64,000 bases of DNA, from positions 87,766,904-87,830,903 of the forward strand of contig NC_030678.2 in NCBI RefSeq assembly GCF_000004195.4, given 5' to 3'. How positions within the stretch are numbered: the stretch's first letter is position 1; the number at the start of each line of letters is the position of its first letter. The stretch comes from Xenopus tropicalis. Lineage: Eukaryota > Chordata > Amphibia > Anura > Pipidae. The notes beneath the pieces were generated by a model. That model saw only the letters and a list, made by a program, of their open reading frames with translations, did no database searches and was not told where the DNA came from. This document shows positions 1 to 11,432 of the stretch, piece by piece. A program made the position numbers and the translations under genes.

Positions 1-2340
1 TCTAAACTGAATTATTTCTCAGATATTACATTCACCCAAACCAACTGCAGCTTGTTCCTTCTATTCACAGCCATTCACATCCTTTTTCAAGTTTTTCATA
101 TTAGTTGTATCATGCCCATGTTCTGTCCCCATCACACCCTCCAGTTGACTTATTCCCCTTAATACCATTACCTCCAATACTCCTAACCCAGTGACTATCC
201 AATTAACTATCAATAACAGTGTCAAGAACCTTTATAATATGTCTGTAGCTGCACTCATGACTCCACTGATGTCCCATATATGCTTGACCCCATGGGTTCA
301 CCTGCATCTCCACTTTTAAGAGGGGTGCAGATTGCTGCCTTTGTCTTAGATGCAGTAGTTCTTTGGCTTGGTTCTGATTAGGTGATTTTAAGGTAAAAAT
401 GAAATGGTCGTGCTTTAGATCTATATCATATGATGAAGAGCCAGTCTGCAGTCTGTGATAAACCCTACTTTTTTAGAGAGTTAAAGAACAAAAAATGACA
501 AGCCACGTCCCAATATTTCCGTACTGTAAAACTGGCAGTGGAAACAATCACAAAACGCCATGTCAACCAAACATGGAAATTACTTCTCAAGTAAACACTC
601 ATTTTACCTCTATCAACCTCAGGGTGTTGCCATTGTAGCTGATGAGAACCTACCATTTGCTATTGCTATACAGATAAAGAGCTCCTCATGTGGCCCAAGA
701 TGTAAAAGTATTGAACATTATATAGCATTTGCTGCTACACTGTGCAAAAATCACTTTGATGCTGACAGAGTTTTCAGCATGTTTTGGTTATTTTATTTTG
801 TACAAGAGGTCATGCAAATGCCCAGATCTGGGTTTTTTTTGGACATCTTTGAATCAAAAATAGTTTAAACAAATAAGGGTAATACTTTTAGTGAAGGAAG
901 TTGTTACAAGACCCATATAATGACTATCATGGTTATGGTCCCACATGGAAACCAAAAACACAAGTCCCACAGCATTTTATCACAAAACAATTTATTAATG
1001 GAGGAGTTACTCTAGATGCATGCCTCCACAAATCTGAATTTCACTTTTATTTTTAAATAGCATATACAACATAAAGGGCATGTACCCAACCTATATACAT
1101 GACTTCCCTTTACCATACATATCCTCACTTTGCTTAGATATGACATCTTTTTATCATATACTTTCAAGCATTTCTGAAAAGAATTTTGATCTGTGGGGTG
1201 CGTGTGTCTGCCATAATCATCCCTACATTGTGTAACTTTTGTGTGCTATGCATACAACCTCTCTGTGCATGAGATCAACTTCTGCCATGCAGTTTTTGCC
1301 TTTTGGAATGGTATATCTGAGACACTTCTCTACTAGGCAGTGGTTGCCTGTATGTACTTTTGTGATATCTTTCTGCTATTCACCTCTCTACTGTGCAATG
1401 ACTCCACTCTGCTGTGAATCAAAGACACTGTGGATCTTTGCAGGAATTTATTCTAAGAACAAAGAATGATCCACTGGGAGATGTGGGAGTATAAGAAGAC
1501 CTACGAAAATAGAGATCAATACAGAGGATCCATCAAATAAAACACATCCTTTATTAAATCATCTAAAATGTAAGCCAAGCTCACACACCATTAAGAACCA
1601 GCAGCTGACAATTAATTCATGGGTAATTCCCAAATGGAAAATGTAGTGGTTAGAACCAGCATACTTATGTAAACATGAAATGCACTTATTTTATATTTAG
1701 GTACAGTCAAAATGTTGCTTTGGGGAGAAAAGGGTCACAACAACACTCCCAAATTAGTACGTACACTTGCTTAATCCCCCTGTGTTCAGCAGTGCTGTAT
1801 AATGAAGGGCAGGAAGAAGCACTTAGGTGCCCCTTCTTTCCCCCAATGTTGCATTAATTCACAAAACAAGGCTGACTAGCATCCAACACCCCTGCACTTC
1901 ATGCCATATTAATCCAGCACAAAGTGCAGGATTTAAAATATGTGGCAGAAGTGTTCTCTACATAGGCACTAATGGGCATGCTTTTGCTTTTAAACAGTCA
2001 TTTCAGTTGACCCCAAATATAATTCTAAAACTGTGTATTCTGATTTGGAAAATTATAGTTTTAAAAGCTTAAACTCAAATACATTTGAGATGTTGAATTT
2101 TTTATTTTTGTGCCACAATTTTCTTAAATTGTTGGAAAAATCTTGAATTTAAAAAAAAAGCAGCCTCTATAAATACATACATGGAAAACCCATTTTTGTA
2201 AGGTTTGGCCTTTTGCTCACATAAACCCAATCTAAAGCTATCTTTAGTCTACTCCCAAGGAAGAAAAATTCCTCCTAGATACAAAATGGAAATTAGACTG
2301 GTCTCTGCATCAGCCTTGTAAAAATAGTATAAATATCTAT

Positions 2341-2475
2341 CAGGGTTGCACCGAATTTAGCATTAAGTTCAGTATTCGTCCAGGATTCGGCGTCTTTTAG
2401 CATATGCTAATTAGGTTTTTGGACCGGTATTCGCCGGATCCATCGGGGTGGATTCAGCCGAACCCAAAAAACTTA
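2341..2475 (+). mobile_element. hAT-type MITE relic
   Basis: Starts CAGGGTTGCACCGAATTT, followed by repeated degenerate ATTCGG/GGATTCGG motifs and GCATATGCTAATTAGG. This pattern resembles the abundant Xenopus hAT MITE that starts CAGGGATGCACCGAATCC. The right end is missing and I found no matching 8-bp duplication, so it is an old truncated copy. Confidence 0.55.
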
Positions 2476-2666
2476 ATACAGTGACTTGCCCACTGTGTGG
2501 CTGACCCATGAGGAGCACAAAAAATGGAAGTGACTGATCAGCCCCAGAAGGACAGTTGGCATGCAGACATATCAGCTTTCCTGACTCCTGAATACTTAAT
2601 AAAACTACAAATGTGGTACATGCATATATGGTTAGGGAGTACCATTCATGGTAGGATTGCAGCCAT

Positions 2667-3068
2667 GAGTCTAGCCTATGTGTAAGTGCGCAAGTGCACG
2701 AAACGCGTCAGGCGTTCAGTTCTTTTAATGGATTAATAAAGACCTGCTTTTAAAGTGAGACCTCAGAGTCCGGAGCGCTTGGTGTCCTTCGATTTTGAAT
2801 TTGGATTTCTCCTCTAGCTGGAGGTTCGGGGCCCTGAGCACCCGGACCAACCAGGGATCCCGGTGAGCAACTTGACCTGAGTTAAACTTAAATTGATTTT
2901 GTGTTCTCGAGTTGCACGGGTGACAGGTTCAGAGTTTCTACACCCGGACCTCAATTGTTTGATTGGTACGAGTACCTTTACTCAATTAGAGCACAACGTT
3001 ATAGTGATTTCAGTTCTAGTTTATTTAAACACCGTAGTACCTTGGGTTTTTTATTGTTCATTAGTGTT
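2667..3068 (+). mobile_element. retroposed repeat with 15-bp target-site duplication
   Basis: A 402-bp insertion bounded by the perfect 15-bp direct repeat TAGGATTGCAGCCAT (2652-2666 and 3069-3083). A duplication that long points to target-primed (LINE-type) or similar retrotransposition rather than a DNA transposon. Near its left end is a short hairpin GTGC/GCAC followed by GAAAC and GCGTC, then AATAAA at 2735-2740, a layout seen in repetitive, possibly Penelope-like, units carrying hammerhead ribozymes. GGTTCGGGGCC at 2823-2833 resembles a pol III B box but no A box is evident. Family unassigned. Confidence 0.55.
2686..2709 (+). ncRNA. degraded hammerhead-ribozyme-like core
   Basis: Stem II-like GTGC...GCAC (2686-2689 and 2696-2699) is followed directly by GAAAC (2700-2704) and GCGTC. 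The box expected just before stem II (CTGATGA) is degraded to something like CTATGTGTAA, so it should be inactive if it ever was a hammerhead. Confidence 0.25.
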
Positions 3069-6000
3069 TAGGATTGCAGCCATCACTATAATTTCTAAGC
3101 ATCCATGGGCATAATCTGACATTCTAAGAGAGCTTTCATTTCAACAGTTTGCCTTTAAGGGGGATCTTCCATAACAGCATAGTACGTTAGCTAAAGTGAT
3201 AGTATAGAAGCCAGTTAAATGCAATTCTCAGGTTTGCTTTTTTAGTACATAACTGCCAATTGATTAAATACAGAAGGAAGCTGGCACACTTCAGGGTATG
3301 CTTATTTGAAGTACATTTGCAGGGAGTTAATTTTGTGTGTCAAAATGTATTGTATAGCATTGCAAATACAGGGCCATCCATAACCCTGACCTTTTTCCTC
3401 CCTTTCTGTGTCACTGAATCTGTAATAAGAACTTTTACATCCTTATGGTCCCCATCTTCCTGGCTGATTACTTTTTACTTACTTTTTAGTTTTTTTTTTA
3501 CCTATAATGCAGTGTTTTTTCTCACAAGGAACACAGTTGTGTAGGCACTGCTTCACAAATCACAATTTCGTCACAATTTCGCTGAAAACCTTCGGTGCTC
3601 AGAAGTCATCATTTCCTGCACTTTGCATCTAAATCTGTGGACAATTTTTATGACACAAGTTTGGAGCTGTTGATGAAAGAGGAGGCAAGACTGCAACTAT
3701 GCAGAAGTGCAAAGAGCAAATTTAAATCTTTGCAATTCTGCACCTAAAGCTGTGCACTGCAACTGCCATGCCTGCTATTCTTGATGCACAATATTACACA
3801 AATAAAAAAACCCAAAGTAGTTTATGACTGGCTGTATCCCAAGTCATGCCACAGAGCAGGCAGCATTCAGGTGCACCTCACAGAGACCTACAGTTCATCT
3901 TTCCCTTAGTAAAGGTTGAGCTGTTATTGGCTAATCACATCACATACTTTTTTTTTTTGGAAAGGACCATTAGGACATACCCACACTTTTCATTTGTAAG
4001 ACAGACAAGATTGGAACTATGAGGAGCTCGAACAAAGGTAAATAACCCTTTTAGCCCAAACTGAAGGCAAGTGCCATATAGTATTTATAAGCTTACTTGA
4101 TAAGGTTAATTTTGTAAATGCTATATAGAATAGAAAATATAGAAAATGATATATAAAGGGTAGCATTGACGTGATATTTCAGAGATTTTCATCACCTCTA
4201 CAAAGGGCACAGCTGGCAAATAACATAGCAAAAGCAAATAAATATATTGTGATTAGTAACTTGTTGGCAATGCTGAATCTGGTTTTAAAACTCTTTAGAT
4301 CATTGGGGTAACTGTGATTAACTTAGAACCCAAGAAAATAAAAAAAAAAACTATGCATGCAGATACTAATATGCTCTAGTGCTCAAAGCAACTAGACATT
4401 TACTTTTACTGGGTGGTTTACCTGCCTAGAGTTAGTACAGCTAACAACGAATTGGTTGTACCAAATTTTTACACTAGTTCCTACTCAGGGTAATTTTATT
4501 ATTTAAATAAAAAAACTTTTAGGAGGTGATGATACAAAAACTAGCAGCCAGGACAGAAGGTGGACACTCATTTTACCTAAAATATGGAGCTGGATCTGAA
4601 GATCTGTATTATATCAGAAATATATATGACCACAGTCTCAGAAACATAGGTCTAGTTCTAATTCATCATGTGATCCACGGCAGGAATGTATAAATCCCAG
4701 AAATATTCTCCAAAGTTTTCCAGAAACATATACCTAATACTTCCAAACACTGGCAAATCTAGGTTCACACTCACATATGAAGCTTTTATTGCACAACTAT
4801 CAGTAGGCTTAATGATAATCTAACTGATGAGATACAATGCTCAGATCATTAGCTCGCTATTCAATATCTTCCTAGGAGGAATGGACATTATCCAGTACTT
4901 ACACAAAGCCATTCAGTAGCTCATCCAAGAAAGAATTATGTCCATGTCAAAGCTGTTGTGTGACGTTGTGTGTGTGTGATGAGGGCATCAGATCAAGAAA
5001 ATGACTGCACTAAGTACTGGTATACACAGCAATATTCCCAGTGGTCCTATTGTTTTACAGGTTCCTAATGCACATATTGAATATACTCCCTGCAGACCCC
5101 TGGTACATATACAATACCCCCTTTCATACACTGATGATCTCACTAGCTTGCATTTACAAGATACTCTTAATGCACCATTGACTGCAGCAGGCACTTTAGA
5201 AATAAATTAGGTTCTTTGAAAAAGCAAAGGGCGTGAGAGGCTATGCGCTTATATATCTGTTCAGACACAACATGCTTGACTACAAAAATATTTCTTTGTA
5301 TGCATCAACCGTGGGCACAAACGCAGTGCTTGTATTCATTTTATCACATATATAAACATTCCTCTATTAAATCTAGTATCCAGAACTCCACATGGCAAAA
5401 AAAGTCACATTACAATGACTTGTTAAATACTGTGTGAAAAGCATTTTACTAAACACAACTGGAATGGAATTATGTTGGCTGCCTAAAGACCTCTAGCCTT
5501 CTGCTGATGTGGGGATTATGCATTCTGTTTAAGAGTAACAATCACTTCTTTCTTCATATAACCTCTTCCTCCTATGTACTGGTGAAGGAGAGGGATATAA
5601 TTTTATCTGCAATCCCTACTTTCTGAAATTATAGTCATCTAATTCTTTACATGAAAACAGATGTTTAAGGGCCTTTAATGAAAGTGAAAACACTGTTACA
5701 GAAGCTGAGACAAATTCAACTAATAGCATTGCACTAGAGCAAGTTCCTTTAGAACCAATGAAATATATTATAGATTACATGCTATATAGATCTACAGGCA
5801 ATAAAGGGCTAATTGAGGTAATTTTCTATGCACAGTTAATACAGTGAGTAATGTATACCCTACTGAAAAATGTAGGGTTAGTGGAAGTCAACAAGACATT
5901 TCATGGTCATAAGTGATTTTATTTATGTCATGAGTCGCAGAACTCAGGATGTAGATTTACTTTTCTAACATGTGAATGTCTTGATTTCACTAAATGGAGT

Positions 6001-8084
6001 AAAATGGAATGTTATAATTATCTCCCATTTTTATACAGTTATATACTAATACTAATATATACACTAATATATACTAAAATCGACCCTAATGAAAAGTCCC
6101 ATGAAACGAGGGCCAGCCCGGCCAAACATACATAATACAGTTTATAAGGTGGGGAAATTGCCTATCCATAAAAAAATATTATGATCAGTGTGTAACATAC
6201 CTGGTGGGTTAAGAAATGCTATGAACTAATCCCCATCTGCCAAAATCAATAAGCTACCATTGCAAAGGGCAGTATAATGCACGCCTTAAATGCAAGACAT
6301 ACTTACTTTTTTCTTTCCTGTGTTGCTACAGGTTTAGGCTTTGCTAAATCTTATCCAGAGGTGTGTAAAGCTCTGATATCCTGATCCATCAACTCATATT
6401 TTGTCAGAGTTACTGATATACTAATCTCCTTCCTTGCCCGGAGTGATGGCATCATCAGTGTTTTAAGAAATAAATTAGTGTTCCAGCCTTGGCTGTCAGC
6501 TCCTGCCAAATCTGCCTGTTCAGTGCATCCAAGCACACAGGATACAACATCAGAATGGGTTATTCTATAACACTGCACTTATCTGTATGTACCTTTATCT
6601 GCTTCCCTATCTAACTAACTCTCTATCCCTCTCTCTTTCTGAATTCATTGATATGTTTTTATATATTTTTCCATGATTTATTTGTATAATTTGTGCTAAA
6701 TTTCAAACCTGTGTAAAAGGTAACAGACTGCTATACTTAATACTGAAGGCAGCCATCATCTATATAATGCATTATGCATTATGTCCTTGCACCCCAAAAC
6801 AAATTAAAGATATTACTGTCCAGCACATCTACACATTTTCAAGCACCTCAGTACATTTAACTGCAGGTTACTGGTTACATTTTGCTACATTCTATTACTG
6901 CCACTCCGCACCCGCTGTGTAAGTGCATAAACTCTGCTGCATCAATCTGCGCATTCTGTTAGCCTGCTCTGCAGTGTGCTGCACCTCTGCCTCAGGCATT
7001 TCTTTTTTATTATAGTTTATTTAAGCAACACTAGAGGATTCCAGCAGGCTGGTTACCTGGAGGAGTGTGCTTCTCCTCAGTCCCTGACAGTAATTACTGC
7101 CTGCTTCCCTATTCCCATTGTGCTGCTTCCCATGGTATAATTACAGCCTGTTAATAATCCAGAAGAAGTGGAAATCTGCTCTGTCGAACATACAGCAACA
7201 CTACTTCCCTTAAAAAAGTCCTGAAGCTTATTCATTGCTATCTTCTGCCTGTGCCTACTTTAAACAATAGCCTACAATATAAAACTGTGCAATATTGCGC
7301 ATGAAGCACCAACGGAAACTACACATTCCAAATGTAAGTCTTTAAAAAAGACTCCACCCATTTATATATCGTCCCTTACTTTATACATTACATCATAAAA
7401 CTGAATTATTGTATTTGTATTACCAGTGGTGTACTGACGACGAAGAAGACTGTGTTGGGGGCTGGACCGTGGGGTCTGCTTTTGCCATAGTTGGTATATA
7501 TACCCTCTCCCCAGTTGCTCTCTTACCAACCCAGATGCAATCAGGCAGAGAGTGCAGGAAGCAAGCAGGTGGGAGGGTGGAGGAAGGGTTATTTTGGGGC
7601 TGTTATTCTTGCCAGGTTCCTCCGAAGATTTTTTTGCGAGAGGCATGGTGCGTTACTGTTACACCACTGTGTATTACTATACATTGTAAATGTCATATGT
7701 TTATTATGAAGAGTTAATTTGGCACATTACATGTGGCTGAGCAGTATACCAGGAAACAGCAAACCATGTTGGTTTATCTGATGAAATGATAAAGCTTGCA
7801 CAAATACAATAAAGGCTATGACTCGTCTGCAAAGTTGTGCGGTGTCACTTTATAGGCAAAAGTTATCAGTTTAACAACTTGCTGGCAAATACCAAACAAT
7901 CCTTAGAAGAAATGTTAGCACAATAAATATTTGTGTTTTTATGTTTTTTTATGGAGCAGCCCCTACACATGAGCAATGCAAGGCTGGAGGTGTAATGGTC
8001 TCCTCTACTGAACTGTGAAGCAGCCACCATTTTTTTTTTAGAAAGAAGTACTGTCCTTTTTTCTATGTTTTCTCCTATCAATTA

Positions 8085-8127
8085 CATTGGTATCAAGCAT
8101 AATTTTTACTAGCCAGGTGGCAACCCT
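8085..8127 (-). repeat. fragment of a dispersed repeat (AGGGTTGCCACC family)
   Basis: Minus strand reads TAGGGTTGCCACCTGGCTAG. A longer copy of what looks like the same family starts near 45,000 (AGGGTTGCCACC). Small fragment; boundaries approximate. Confidence 0.35.
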
Positions 8128-8257
8128 AGTGGAAACCCATTTCTCCAGAGTGAGGAATCAAGTTTACCATCTGGCAGTCTCAGACTGGCACTGTTGGATG
8201 CCTTTGTGTGTTGTGCCTATAAGCATTTTCTGTTGAAACACTTGAATGGCACACTAT

Positions 8258-8728
8258 GGGGCTGATTTACTAATCCACGAATCCGAATCCCGAATGGGAA
8301 AAAATCGCATTGGAAACGAACATTTTGCGACTTTTTCGTATTTTTTGCGATTTTTTCGTCATCGTCGCGACTTTTTCGTAGCCGTTACGACTTGCGCGAA
8401 TTGTCACGACTTTTTCATAGCCATTATGACTTTCGGGAATTGTCGCGACTTTTGTATAGCCATTATGACTTTCGGGAATTGTCGCGACTTTTGCATAGCC
8501 ATTATGACTTTCATGAATTGTCGCGACTTTTTCATAGCCATTATGACTTTCATGAATTGTTGCGACTTTTGCATAGCCATTATGACTTTCGCGAATTGTC
8601 GCGACTTTTTCTTATTGAGCTCTCGAAAAATTCGCGACAATTCGCGAAAAAGTTGCAAAATACCAATCATTACGAAAAAAATGCATTCGGACGCTTTTCG
8701 GGCATTCATGGATTAGTAAATGTGCCCC
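8258..8728. mobile_element. Harbinger-like MITE with TAT duplication
   Basis: Starts GGGGCTGATTTACTAATCC and ends in the near-inverse GGATTAGTAAATGTGCCCC. It is flanked by TAT on both sides (8255-8257 and 8729-8731), the 3-bp duplication typical of Harbinger/PIF elements. Length 471 bp, non-coding. The 156- and 101-residue open frames inside exist only because the internal repeat period is a multiple of three. A truncated copy of the same family starts at 61,877. Confidence 0.75.
8398..8618. repeat. 39-bp tandem repeat inside the Harbinger-like MITE
   Basis: The motif GAATTGTCGCGAC recurs at 8398, 8437, 8476, 8515, 8554 and 8593, exactly every 39 bp, each followed by a variant of CATAGCCATTATGAC. 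Variation is limited to a few bases per unit. Confidence 0.9.
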
Positions 8729-8938
8729 TATAAGTGTGTGCCCTTCCTTCCCTCACAGGTACCAGCTGCATTTGTATGTGTAGGAGTCTGAAGGTAGTTA
8801 CCCTTTATTCAGGCAGTCTCCCAAGTTTTAGACAGCTAAGTGGAAATTTACTGTTGGGGGGGAGCTGTTTCCTTATCCAGTGTTAAAGTATTCTCCTGGC
8901 AGTTCAATAACTGGCAGTAGGGGACATTGTTATATTCT

Positions 8939-10490
8939 TTTAAAGGGTAAGCCAACATTAGTTTCCGCTCTCGTTGGATTTCATCTGTGCAGGAGGGTGG
9001 ATAAGGGTTAGAGCCTGGATAGAGGTAGGCCTGGCAGGTGAAGCTAGTGTTAGGATAGATAATAATAGCTCACTCTAGAAGTGTTTGTAGCAGGGTAGTT
9101 AGTAAGCAGCCTGATGCTTTATTAGGAAAGAAGGCGCATAAGAGTTCTAGGTGTACCACCTAGAACTCAAGTGTACAGATTTAGGGACTACTGTAGCTCT
9201 CATACTTTCCACTTAATTACTGGCTGCTGATGGATAGAAGTTCTATTCGTGAGTATATGCAGAACTATTTTACTGTAATTTATATGCATATGCTCCAGGA
9301 GATCTGTTTTGCATTCCTGCAAATAAATAGTTATCATTTGTTTTTAAGAACCACTGGTCCTAGTTCAGCAACACTATTCCTTCACTAAGTACAGGAGAGC
9401 CAATTCCTGAAGATTTGCATGGTTATTTATTTGTATGATGAGCAAATAGTTTGTGGAGCACACAGCATGCCCATCTATCACCTTAAATACGCAATTTACT
9501 AACCCAAGCTATTATTTATGCTTCCAGTATCTGATGCAAAGTGTTGCAACTGAGTGGGGAAGGCAAAATTAGATAAAATTCATGAAAGGGATGTTGCATC
9601 ATGTGTAAAAACTTGGCAGACTTTGTCAGTTTTAGTGGCCCTAGATTTTGCATAAAATTAAACCACAGGGATCAGTTGCCCTTGTCTCATCAACTTGATG
9701 AAGATCATTTAATATTAAGGAATTTCAAATAGTATTAACCTCCTTTCGGGCTTTCTACTAAGCAACCAAAACTGCTATATGTAATAAAATCTTATTATGA
9801 ATTTTAGCATTATCCAAATATGTTTATTTACAGACATTGTTGTACCTAATGGAACCTGCACTGTATATCAGCTACAGCTGGTGGTTAAAAGGGAACAGAA
9901 TAAAGAACACTTTCCATTGTCAATCTAATGACAGCTTTGCACACTTTTGAATGACAACTGGGTAGTTAACACAGCATGAACTGCATGTTGGCTGATAGGA
10001 TAATCGCACAACATAGGGGAAAAACTTGTGAGGTGGTGTTGGAAAAATACAAGCTATTTAGAGAAAAATAGGCAAGAACAGATCCAGTTATGCTTTCTTA
10101 GAATATACAGGAATGAGCATTAAATTACTCCTCCATTATTTGTATTAATTACATGCAATACTATATGAAACCAGCAAAGATGCTATACAGCTTATAGACA
10201 CCTGACACAACCCTGCTGGGATTTTGCATCATAAGTGCCCTTTTATGATTGGTATTAATGTAGTAATGCTGTCCAATTCAGGCAAATCTAAACCATTAAC
10301 CTCTGAAGTCCTAAACAATATTTAGATTTTTGGGGAATTTTTGATCTCAAAGGCTGAAGCCTAGCGAAGAGAGGGGTTTGTTTATTGAGAGCTATATTAT
10401 CTCCCTTTGAACAAATTGGCCTAATTATGGGGGAAGTCATTCCAATGAAAACAAAAAACAATTTTCAATTATTGCTTTTATATTAATGCT
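8939..10490. other. no gene seen; possible MITE and LTR scraps
   Basis: TTAAAGGGTAAGCCAAC near 8,940 looks like the left tip of a TTAA MITE without a matching right end. TGTTAGGATAGA near 9,050 recalls the start of the LTR-like block at 34,534 but the similarity does not continue. Nothing else recognised. Confidence 0.25.
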
Positions 10491-10495
10491 ATATA

Positions 10496-10645
10496 ATGGG
10501 ACAAGGTACAGTATTATTATTACATAGAAAAAGGAAGTATTGTTTAAAAAATGTAAATTATTTAATTAAAAAGAAGTCTATGGGAAATGGCCGTCCTCTA
10601 ATCCTGAACTTTCTGGATAACAAATCCTATAACTGTACTATGAAT
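10496..10645 (+). mobile_element. degraded copy of the ACAGGTATGGGATC-type MITE
   Basis: Contains the same ordered landmarks as the better copy at 43,976-44,264: ATTATTATTACA, GAAAAAGGAA, GTCTATGGGA, then AACTTTCTGGATAAC. The termini are eroded. Confidence 0.5.
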
Positions 10646-11199
10646 CTTTTACAACCTGATTTTTACAATTTCATGGGCTTCAATAGGAAAGTTGCATTTG
10701 GTACTGACCCATTTTTGAGTTGAAAGATATATAATGAAATGAGAAAACTATATCAGATATAAGTTAACAGCCCCCCTCATGTGGCAATATATGTATGTAT
10801 GGAGAGTTGTCTTGTTGACTTTATTTATGCCCTGAGGTCTATTGCAAGTTGCAAGGGGGTGTCATAAACATGCCTAGTGCTGCATCAAACACAGCAGAGC
10901 TAGACACTAAAGTGTCTACATTACTAGGTGCACCAATAAGTCATCTTTGATGAGTAATTATATGTGCTTCCAAGAACTGCATGAGGTTTGTACACACTTT
11001 GTTCTTGACAAGATTTAAATCTTGGTTTTGAATGATTTTCTTTTTTCTTCTGTCATACTGAATTGCCAGTTGTTATCAGCACTTGTGATACCATCACTTT
11101 AACAGTATTAACTTAATATATCACTATATCATTTTGGTAGACTACAAATTATAACACTATTCTCCAATAACAGGTACAGCAAAGAGTGATATCACTCAC

Positions 11200-11416
11200 C
11201 AGGTTGGTTCAGCTGCAGGGTGCTTTTGCTCCATTGTGACAGTCCAACAATTGCCACCATCTTGGCTCCCAGGCTGGACCTTCTCTTCTTGGTAGTGGTA
11301 ACACCGGCAGCATCCGGATTTGCTGAGTTGCCTTTCTCCAAGTTGTACATCTCCCCACTGATGCTGGAACTCCTGATGACATTCCTGACTGACGAACTGG
11401 TCTCCCCGTTGAACAT
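11200..11416 (-). CDS. rims3: rims3 first coding exon (RIM3-gamma), N-terminal 72 residues
   Basis: Minus-strand exon encoding the N-terminus of a Rab3-interacting-molecule gamma protein. RIM3-gamma is a short presynaptic active-zone protein which, in other vertebrates, ends in one C2 domain that helps scaffold and tune voltage-gated calcium channels. The ATG is at 11416 (reading leftwards). The peptide begins MFNGE, then has a Ser-rich stretch with VIRSSSISGE, then KKRRSSLGAKMVAIVGL followed by SQWSKSTLQL. This order matches vertebrate RIMS3 as I remember it; RIMS1 and RIMS2 share only the KKRRSSL core. The frame stays open to a donor (CCTG|GTGAGT) after 11200, so the exon ends in phase 1. 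Only the N-terminus is here; the linker and C2 domain are in later exons not seen in bases 1-11,199, so the gene should continue off the left edge. Confidence 0.87.
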
Positions 11417-11432
11417 TGTAGGGACAAGTGAT
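11417..11432 (-). other. rims3: rims3 5' UTR part of the coding exon and its splice acceptor
   Basis: Sixteen untranslated bases precede the rims3 ATG. Immediately upstream on the minus strand is a pyrimidine-rich tract (about 11,434-11,465 in window coordinates) ending in GATTAG, a good 3' splice site. The exon is therefore internal, and a separate 5' non-coding exon must lie to the right, at higher coordinates. Confidence 0.75.

Larger units (their letters stand above)
1..11199 (-). other. rims3: probable rims3 intron downstream of the first coding exon
   Basis: By position this is intronic if the gene continues past base 1. I looked on the minus strand for the conserved continuation (linker and C2 domain) and saw none. 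The stretches 1-2,340, 3,084-8,084 and 8,732-10,490 are AT-rich, with only short scattered frames that look like chance. Recognisable insertions are listed separately. Confidence 0.45.

Noticed and set aside
2823..2833. tRNA-derived SINE promoter (B box)
   Set aside because: One B-box-like match without an A box at the right distance or a tRNA-like fold.
8398..8618. CRISPR-like array
   Set aside because: Units are contiguous with no unique spacers, and the sequence is vertebrate; it is an ordinary tandem repeat within a MITE.
8246..8733. 156-residue repetitive frame (CRDFCIAIMTF units)
   Set aside because: The 39-bp repeat is 13 codons long, so no unit introduces a stop; it lies inside a MITE.
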